Below, in pieces: positions 1-7,500 of a DNA stretch of 46,829 bases (position 1 is its first letter; every line of letters starts with the position of its first letter). The notes beneath the pieces were generated by a model. The model searched no databases and was not told the origin of the DNA. It was given only the letters and a program-made list of their open reading frames with translations. The position numbers and the translations under genes were made by a program. The stretch is from positions 1 to 46,829 of the forward strand of contig SZWC01000574.1 in the NCBI GenBank assembly GCA_023375785.1, written 5' to 3'. This DNA is from Penium margaritaceum (lineage: Eukaryota > Streptophyta > Zygnematophyceae > Desmidiales > Peniaceae).

Positions 1-273
1 GTGCATCGGTGAGTAGCCGCCCTCGGTTACTTCCGAGTGGTCGGGCTCGACCCCCGGGTGGCGGCACTCACCTGCTCGAGCTCATCGCTCGTGGTGGGTG
101 AGCGCTTACCGGTTCTAGGTCCGCTTGCTCCCCCTCCCCTCACCAGTCTTGGTTTAGTGCGAAGGTCTCTAAGGCAAGCTTACCGCATCCATGGCGTGTC
201 TCACGCATTGTTGCCCATTGCTCTCACCCGCCTCGTACAACACAGGCTAACCAAGCATTGTCCTAGTAACTAC

Positions 274-285
274 TGGTATGAGAGC
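274..285 (+). promoter_or_regulatory. Primer-binding-site-like sequence (initiator Met tRNA)
   Basis: TGGTATGAGAGC matches 11 of 12 bases of the canonical primer-binding site complementary to the initiator methionine tRNA 3' end; the C at position 7 is G here. A chance match this good in 1.1 kb is unlikely but possible. It only has meaning if an LTR ends just upstream. Confidence 0.3.
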
Positions 286-539
286 AGCGTGAATTCACTC
301 CCGCCACTCGTCGATCCTGGCCCCTTGAATCCTCGTGAGGCCCACAGTTGCCGTGGCCCGTACATTACCGCGGCGGACAATCTGTCCCTCCGGCCGTCTC
401 TTTGGCTTGCAGGACATCTAGGGGCTGCTACCATCCTCCCCGGCCAGCACACCGCACCCGTTTCTTGATGCTTGCCTCGACTCTCTGAGGCCCGCGGGTG
501 CTCTCTCGCCCGCCCGCTCATATTCGACGGCCCTCGTTG

Positions 540-1010
540 ATCTCAACTCCTCGTCTCCTCCCGACTCTCGGCTTCTCCTGCAACTGCCCTCCGCTGCTCT
601 CCACGTTCTCTGTGGTCAATCTTTGCTGCACTTGGCTGCCCTCGGCTGTCCGTGACTCTCGGGTATCCCTCTCGTCCCTCTCCGGCTCTCCTCAACCCTA
701 AAGCTCTCTCCTATCTGCTCTCTTGCACGCTGCAGGACTCTCCGCTACCCTCGGCTGTTCTTGGCTGCGCTTGCTCACTCTGCGCTCTCTTCTGCATTGC
801 GCATTGCTGTTGGCTGCCCTCTGCCAGCAGCACTTCTCCTTGAAGGTGACGGCCTCTCGGCAGACGAACAGCCTGATCTACTGCTCTGACCTCGCAGTGC
901 GGTGCATCCTCCACCACTCACCATCGGACCCTGCTACTTCATCTCTCTCTCTCTCCCTGTTGGCACCTCCTCACTCTCCCTCGCCCTTGGCTGCTTCTGC
1001 AGCCACAGCA
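540..1010 (+). repeat. Pyrimidine-rich tract with degenerate internal repeats
   Basis: The plus strand is dominated by C and T, with recurring words built on CTC, TCTC and GGCTGCCCTC (for example near 630, 748 and 810). It contains a short pure (TC)7 run. The repeats are too degenerate to define a unit length by eye. Such tracts occur in transposon leaders and in heterochromatic flanks; no function is implied. Confidence 0.6.
942..955 (+). repeat. (TC)7 microsatellite
   Basis: Seven uninterrupted TC units lie inside the pyrimidine-rich tract. Short and unremarkable apart from its context. Confidence 0.8.
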
Positions 1011-1120
1011 GGCACCCTGGATTCGCCACCCCTTGACGGGCCTCCGGACGAGGAGCTCGATTCTCCTCGCACTGCAGCACGTTACTCAAACCACGGGTGG
1101 GAGGACCCTTGGGACTGTGA

Positions 1121-1310
1121 GGCATGATCTTGCAAGTACAAACAAGATAGAATGCTGGTGGCTCGGTGTGGCTATTGTGCGCAATGCCTTGACAATGTTG
1201 GCAGTGCCACTCACCATGCCCACAACGTTTACCAAGTGACTTTAACTTTTACGAATCGTAACAAGATTCAGCCACAGTCAGGGTGCCCACCCACAGTGTA
1301 CGTTTAATAT
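1121..1310 (+). repeat. First satellite monomer, class C, abutting the flank
   Basis: Satellite similarity begins at GGCATGATCTTGCAAG (1121) directly after the flank word GGGACTGTGA. The unit is full length for class C: it has GGCTCGGTGTGGC and a GACTTTAACTTTTACGAATC variant. It ends in the TTTAATAT that precedes class A monomers. It is more diverged than interior monomers (for example CAATGTTGGCAGTGCC and CCACCCACAGTG), as is common at array edges. Confidence 0.85.
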
Positions 1311-3398
1311 GCATGACCTTGCAGGTATAAACAAGTTAAAATCCGGTGGCCTGGCACGGCTATTGTGCGCAATGCCTTGAAAGAATTGGCATGTGCCACA
1401 GACTATCACCACAAAGTTTACCAAGTACCTTTTACGGCTATGAATCATAACACGAGTCAGCCACGGTCAGAGTGTCCAATCACAGTGCAGATAAACTGGG
1501 CATGACCTTGCAGGTATACACAAGGTAAAATACTGGTGGTTTGGTGTGGCTATTGTGTGCAATGCCTTGAGAAAGTTGGCATGTAACACTGACAATGACC
1601 ACAAATGTATCCAAGTGACTTTTACGTCTATTGATCATAACACGAGTCAGCCACGGTCAGAGTGTGCAATCACAGTGCAGATGTACTAGGCATGATCTTG
1701 CAGGTACAAACAAGGTAGAATACTAGTGTCTCGGTGTGGCTGTTTTACGCAATGCCTTGACAAAGTTGGCATGTGCCACTGACCATGACCACAAATGTAT
1801 CCAAGTGACTTTTACTTCTATTGATCATAAGACGAGTCAGCCACGGTCAGAGTGTCCAATCACAGTGCAGATGTACTAGGCATGATTGTGCGGGTGCAAA
1901 CAAGGTAGAACACTGGTGGCTTCGTTTGGCTATTGTGCGCAATGCCTTGACAAAGTTGGCATGTGCCACTGACCGTGACCACAAGTGTATCCAAGTGACT
2001 TTTACTTCTATTGATCATACCACGAGTCAGCCGCGGTCATAGTGTCCAGTTACAGTGCAGATGTACTAGGCAGGATCTTGCTGGTTAAAAAAAGGTAGAA
2101 TACTGGTGGCTTGGTATGGCTATTGTGCGCAATGCCTTGACAAAGTTGGCATGTGCCACTGACCATGACAACAAAGTTTACCATGTGACTTTAACTTCTA
2201 CGAATCGTAACACGAGTCAGCCACTGTGAGAGTGTCCAATTACAGCGTACATCTAATATGCACGACCTTGCAGGTATAAACAAGGTAAAGAACTGGTGGC
2301 TTGGCACGGCTATTGTGCGCAATGCCTTGACAAATTTGGCATGTGCCACTGCCATGACCACAAAGTTTTCCAAATACCTTTAGTGGCTATGAATCAAAAC
2401 ACGAGTCAGCCACGGTCAGAGTGTCCAATCACGTTGCACATACACTGGGCATGACCTTACAGGTATAAAAAAGGTAAAATACTGGTGGCTCGGTGTGGCT
2501 ATTGTGCGCAATGCCTCCACAAAGTTGGCATGTGCCACTGACCATGACCACAAATGTATCCAAGTGACATTTACTTATATTGATCAGAACACGAGTCAGC
2601 CACGGTCAGAGTGTCCAATCACAGTGCAGATGTACTACGCATGATCTTGCAGGTGCAAACAAGGTAGAATACTGGCGGCTCCATGTGGCTCTGGTGCACA
2701 AAGCCTTGACAAAGTTGGCATGTTGCACTGATCATGACCACAAAGTTTACCAAGTGACTTTAACTTATAGGAATCATAACACAAGTCAGCCACGGTCAGA
2801 GTGCCCAATCAAAGTGCACATCTAATCTGCATGACCTTGCAATTACAAAAAAGAAAAAGAACCGGTGGCCTGGCACGGCTATGGTGCGCAATGCCTTGAC
2901 AAAGTTGGCATGTGACAATGACCATGACCACAAAGTTTACCAAGTACATTAAACAGCTATGAATCAAAACACAAGTCAGCCACGGTCAGAGTGTCCAATC
3001 ACAGTGTAGATATACTGGGCATGGCCTTGCAGGTATAAACAAGGTAGAATACTGGTGGCTCGGTGTGGCTATTGTGCGCAATTCCTTGACAAAGTTGGCA
3101 TGTGTCACTGACCATGACTACAAATGTATCCAAGTGACTTTTACTTCTATTGATCATAATACGAGTCAGCCACGGTCAGAGTGTCCAATCACAGTGCAGA
3201 TGCACTAGGCATGATCTTCCAGATGCAAACAAGGTAGAATACTGGTGGCTCGGTGTGGCTATTGTGCATAATGCCTTTACAAAGTTGGCATGTGCCACTG
3301 ACCATGACCACAAAGTGTACGAAGTTACTTTAACTTCTTTGAATCGTAATACGAGTCAGCCACGGTCAGAGTGCCCAATCACAGTGCACATATAATAT

Positions 3399-3968
3399 GC
3401 ATGACCTTGCAGGTATAAACAAGTTAAAAAACCGGTGGCTTGGCACGGCTATTGTGCGCAATGCCTTGACAAAGTTGGCATGTGCCACTGACCATGACCA
3501 CAAAGTTTACCAAGTACCTTAAACGGCTATGAACCATAACAAGAGTCAGCCACGGTCAGAGTGCCCAATCACAGTGCAGATATACTGGGCATGACATAAC
3601 AGGTATAGACAAGGTGAAATACTGGTGGCTTGGTGTGGCTTTTGTGGGAAATGCCTTGACAAAGTTGGCACGTGCCACTGACCATGACCACAAATGTATC
3701 CAAGTGACTTTTACTTCTATTAAGCATAACACGAGTCAACCGCGATCAGAGTGTCCAATCACAGTGCAGATGTACTAGGCTTGATCTTGCAGGTGCAATC
3801 AGGGTACAATACTGGTGGCTCGGTGTGACTATTGTGCGCAATGCCTTGACAAAGTTGGCATGTGCCACTGACCATGACCACAAAGTTTACCAAGTGACTT
3901 TAACTTCTACGAACCATAACACGAGTCAGCCACGGTCAGAGTGCCCAATCAAAGCGCACATCTAATAT
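3399..3968 (+). repeat. Representative A-B-C trimeric higher-order repeat (570 bp)
   Basis: A = 3399-3588, with GGCTTGGCACGGC and ACCTTAAACGGCTATGAA, ending TATACTGG. B = 3589-3778, with GGCTTGGTGTGGC, AATGTATCCAAGTGAC and TTTTACTTCTATT, ending TGTACTAG. C = 3779-3968, with GGCTCGGTGTGAC and GACTTTAACTTCTACGAA, ending TCTAATAT. Each is exactly 190 bp. The trimer is preceded by another A-B-C at 2829-3398. Class-specific positions lie mainly outside the central core. Confidence 0.92.
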
Positions 3969-4918
3969 GCATGACCTTGCAGGTAAAAACAAGGTAAAAA
4001 CCCGGTGGCTTGGCACGGCTATTGTGCGCAATGCCTTGACAAAAATGGCATGTGCCACTGACCATGACCACAAAGTTTACCAAGTACATTAAACGGCTAT
4101 GAATCATAACACGAGTCAGTCACGGTTAGAGTGTCCAATCACAGTGCAGATATACTGGGCATGAACTTGCAGGTTTAAACAAGGTAGATTACTGGTGGCT
4201 CGGTGTGGCTATTGTGTGCAATTCCTTGACAACGTTGGCATGTGCCACTGACCATGACCACAAATGTATCCAAGTGACTTTTACTTCTATTGATCATAAC
4301 ACAAGTCTGCCACGGTCAGAGTGTCCAATCACAATGCAGATGTACTAGGCATGATCTTACAGGTTCAAACAAGGTAGAATACTGGTGGCTCGGTGTGGCT
4401 ATTTTGTGCTATGCATTGACAAAATTGGCATAAGCCACTGACCATGACCACAAATGTATCCAAGCGACTTTTACTTCTCTGGATCATAACACAAGTCAGC
4501 CACGGTCAGAGTGTCCAATCACAGTGCACATGTACTAGGCATGATCGTGCAGGTGCAAACAAGGTAGAATACGGGTGGCTCGGTTTGGCTATTGTGCGCA
4601 ATGCCTTGACAAAGTTGGCATGTGCCACTGACGATGACCACAACTGTATCCCAGTGACTTTTACTTCTATTGATCATAACACGAGTCAGCCACGGTCAGA
4701 GTGTCCAATCACAGTGCAGATGAACTGGGCATGATCTTGCAGGTTAAAAAAAGGTAGAATACTGGTGGCTTGGTGTGGCTATTGTGCGCAATGTCTTGAC
4801 AAAGTTGGCTTGTGCCACTGACCATGACCTTAAAGTTTAGCAAGTGACTTTAACGTCTACGAATCGTAACACGGGTCAGCCCCAGTCAGAGTGCCAAATC
4901 ATAGTTTAGATGTACTAG
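3969..4918 (+). repeat. Expanded higher-order unit A-B-B-B-C (950 bp)
   Basis: A = 3969-4158 and B = 4159-4348. Two further B-type monomers follow (4349-4538 and 4539-4728), then C = 4729-4918, identified from AATGTATCC versus GACTTTAACGTCTACG signatures. A similar A-B-B-B-C series lies near 1311-2259. These look like the trimer enlarged by local B duplication through unequal exchange. Confidence 0.8.
4390..4740 (+). repeat. Paralogous B-monomer pair, copy 1 (partner 25175-25495)
   Basis: It shares with 25175-25495 the GCTATG core variant, TTCTCTGGATC (TTCTCCGGATC in the partner), GCACATG, GGCATGATCGTG, CGGTTTGGC and CACTGACGATGACC. These rare variants occur in the same order, about 20.8 kb apart. 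Confidence 0.7.
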
Positions 4919-5329
4919 GCATGACCTTGCAGGTATATAAAAAGGTTTCAAAACCGGTGGCATGGCACGGTTACTCTGCGCATTACCTTGACAAAGTTGG
5001 CATGTCCCACTGACCATGACCACAAAGTTTTCCAAGTACCTTAAACGGCTATGAATCATAACACGAGTCAGCCACGGTCGGAGTGTCCAATCACAGTGCA
5101 CATATACTGGGCATGACCTTGCAGGTACAAACAAGGTAGAATACTTGTGGCTCGGTGTGGCTATTGTACGCAATGCCTGGACAAAGTTGGCATGTGCAAC
5201 TGACCATGACCACAACTGTATCCAAGTGACTTCACTTCTATTGATCATACCACGAGTCAGCCACTTTCAGAGTGTCCAATCAAAATGCAGATGTACTAGG
5301 CATGATCTTGCAGGTACAAACAAGGTGGA

Positions 5330-5360
5330 ATACTGGTGGCTCAGTGTGCACAACGCCTTG
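5330..5360 (+). other. Short deletion in a C-type monomer
   Basis: The usual GTGTGGCTATTGTGCGCAAT is shortened to GTGTGCACAAC, so the anchor interval is 180 instead of 190 bp (5178 to 5358). The loss removes most of the left arm of the ATTG/CAAT dyad. Confidence 0.8.
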
Positions 5361-6099
5361 ATAAAGTTGGCATGTGCCACTCACCATGGCCACAAAGTTT
5401 ACCAAGTGACTTTAACTTCTACGAAACGTAACACGAGTCAGCCACGGTCAGAGTGTCCAATCACAGCGTACATCTAATATTCATGACCTTGCAGGTATAA
5501 GCTAGGTAACAAACCGGTGGCTTGGCACAACTATAGTGCACAATTCCTTGAAAAAGTTGGCATGTGCCACTGACCATGACCACAAATTTTACCAAGTACA
5601 TTAAACGGCTATGAATCATAACACAATTCAGCCACGGTCAGAGTGTCAAATCACAGTACATATATACTGGACATGACCTTGTAGGTATAAACAAGGTAGA
5701 ATACTGGTGTCTCGGTTGGCTATTTTGAGCAATGCCTTGACAAAGTTGGCACGTGCCACTGACCATGACCACAAATGTATCCAAGTGACTTTTACTTATA
5801 CTGACCATAACATGAGTCCGCCACGGTCAGAGTGTCCAATCACGGTGCAGATGTACTAGGCATGATCTTGCAGGTACAAGGAAGGTAGAATGCTGGTCGC
5901 TCGGTGTGGCTATTGTGCGCAATTCCCTGACAAAGTTAGCATGTGCCACTGACCATGACCACAAAGTTTATCAAGTACATAAAACCGCTATGAATCATAA
6001 CATGAGTCAGCCACGGCCAGAGTGTCCAATCACAGTGTAGATATACTGATCATGACCTTGCAGGTATAAACAAGCTAGAATACTGGTGGCTTGGTGTGG

Positions 6100-6425
6100 C
6101 TATTGTGCGCAATGCCTTGACAAAGTTGGCATGTGCCACTGACCATGTCCACAATGTTTACCAAGTACCGTAAACGGCTATGAATCATTACACGAGTCAG
6201 CCACGGTCTGAGTGTCCAATAACTATGCAGATATACTGGGAATGACCTTACAGGTATAAACAAAGTATAATACAAGTGGCGCGGTGTGGCTATTGTGCGC
6301 AATGCCTTGACAAAGTTGGAATGTGCCACTGACCATGACCAAATATGTATCCTAGTGACTTTTACTTCTATTGATCATAACACAAATCACCCACGGTCAG
6401 AGTGTCGAATCACAGTGCAGATGTA
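6100..6425 (+). repeat. Paralogous segment, copy 1 (partner 11705-12030)
   Basis: It shares private variants with 11705-12030: CTGGGAATGACCTTAC, CAAAGTA in the A-to-B linker, CCAAATATGTATCCTAGTG (CAAACATATATCCTAGTG in the partner) and TCACCCACGGTC. The offset is about 5605 bp. The similarity stops at the 6430 deletion joint. Confidence 0.75.
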
Positions 6426-6428
6426 CTA

Positions 6429-6434
6429 GGCATG
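6429..6434 (+). other. 79-bp deletion junction at a GGCATG direct repeat
   Basis: A B-type monomer runs TGTACTAGGCATG and then continues as TGCCAGTGACC, a sequence that normally lies 79 bp further on. GGCATG occurs at both places in a normal monomer (for example near 4349, with the matching GGCAT at 4427). The anchor interval is 301 bp, equal to two monomers minus 79. The joint also coincides with the left edge of the 2.4-kb duplicated block. Confidence 0.85.
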
Positions 6435-6730
6435 TGCCAGTGACCATGACCACAAATGTATGCAAGTGACTTTTACTTCTATTGATCATAACACGAGTCA
6501 GCCACTGTCAAAGTGTCCAATCACAGAGCAGATGTACTGGGCATGAAATTGCAGGTGCAAAAAAGGTAGAATACTGGTGGCTCGATGTGGCTACAGTGCG
6601 CAATGCCTTGACAAAGTTGGATTGTGCCACTGACCATGACCACAAAGTTTACCAAATGACTTTAACCTCTAGGAATCATAACACAAGTCAGCCACGGTCA
6701 GAGTACGCAATCACAGTGCATATATAATAT

Positions 6731-6920
6731 GCATGACCTTGCAGGTAGAAGCAGGGTAAAAAACCGGTGTCTTGGCACGGCTATTGTGCGCAATGCCTTG
6801 ATAAGGTTGGCATGTGGCACTGACCATGACGACAAAGTTTACCAAGTGACTTTAACTTATACGAATCGTAACAGGAGTCATCCACAGTCAGAGTGCCCAA
6901 TCACAGTTGAGATGTACTAG
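6731..6920 (+). repeat. Chimeric A/C monomer (example)
   Basis: The left half is class A-like (GTAGAAGCAGGGTAAAAAAC and TCTTGGCACGGC). The right half is class C-like (GACTTTAACTTATACGAATC), ending in GAGATGTACTAG. The switch lies inside the shared core. Related chimeras occur near 10512-10700, 12901-13090, 15941-16130, 27590 and 28700 in the forward array, and near 30720, 31490, 35690, 36260 and 36830 in the reverse array. Confidence 0.75.
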
Positions 6921-7484
6921 GCATAACCTTGCAGGTATAAACAAGGTAAAAAACCCGTGGCTTGGCACAACTATTGTGCGCAATGCCTTGACAAAGTTGG
7001 CATATGCCACTGACCATGATCACACAGTTTACCAAGTACCTTAAACGGCTATTAATTATAACACAAGTCAGCCACGGTCAGAGTGTCCAATCACAGTGCA
7101 GATGTACTGGACATGACCTTACAGGTATGAACAAGGTAGAATTAGGGTGGCTCGGTGTGGCTATTGTGCGCAATGCCTTGAAAAAGTTGGCACGTGCCAC
7201 TGACCATGACCACAAATGTATCCAAGTGACTTTTAATTCTATTGATCATAACACAAGTCAGCCATGGTCTGAGTGTCCAATCACAGTGCAGATGTACTAG
7301 GCATGACCTTGCGGGTGCAAACAAGGTAGAATACTGGTGGCTCGACGTGGCTATTGTGCGCAATGCCTTGAAGAAGTTGGCATGTGCCACTGACCATGAC
7401 CACAAAGTTTACCAAGTGACTTTAACTTCTACCAATCGTAACACGAGTCAGCCACGGTCAGAGTGCCCAATAACAGCGTAGATG

Positions 7485-7500
7485 TACTAGGCATGAGCTA
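7485..7500 (+). other. 14-bp monomer deletion, copy 1
   Basis: GCATGAGCTAGGTAG replaces the usual GCATGATCTTGCAGG followed by TGCAAACAAGGTAG. The anchor interval is 176 bp. The identical deletion is at about 16707 in the other block copy. Confidence 0.85.

Larger units (their letters stand above)
1..1120. other. Non-satellite GC-rich and pyrimidine-rich left flank
   Basis: This is the only substantial stretch without the 190-bp satellite. Positions 1-540 are GC-rich and of mixed composition. About 540-1010 is strongly C/T-rich, with loosely repeated words such as 'TTGGCTGCCCTC' and 'CTACCCTCGGCTGT'. Open frames of up to about 143 codons exist on the plus strand, but I recognise no protein domain in any of them, and proline-, serine- and leucine-rich translations are expected from such composition. 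No tRNA or rRNA is recognised. The sequence meets the satellite abruptly at 1121. It may be the unique or transposon-derived edge of the array; see the retrotransposon entry. Confidence 0.85.
1..1120 (+). mobile_element. Possible 5' part of a degenerate LTR retrotransposon (tentative)
   Basis: Seen: a 12-base word at 274-285, TGGTATGAGAGC, differs at one position from TGGTATCAGAGC. That is the primer-binding site complementary to the 3' end of initiator methionine tRNA, used by many plant copia and gypsy elements. Sequence downstream is pyrimidine-rich, as leaders of such elements can be. Inference: 1 to about 257-273 would be the 3' part of a 5' LTR, and 286-1120 an untranslated leader truncated by the satellite. 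Against it: the nearest LTR-like CA end (256-257) lies 16 bp before the site rather than next to it, no TATA box or gag domain is seen, and the left end and second LTR are outside the window. It could instead be unrelated unique DNA. Confidence 0.25.

Noticed and set aside
37..468. 143-codon open frame in the GC-rich flank
   Set aside because: No recognisable domain. Overlapping open frames exist on both strands, as expected from GC-rich sequence, and there is no supporting promoter or splice structure.
723..1127. 134-codon open frame running to the satellite edge
   Set aside because: Its serine-, leucine- and proline-rich translation follows from the CT-rich tract. It stops only a few bases inside the satellite, and I recognise no gag or other domain.
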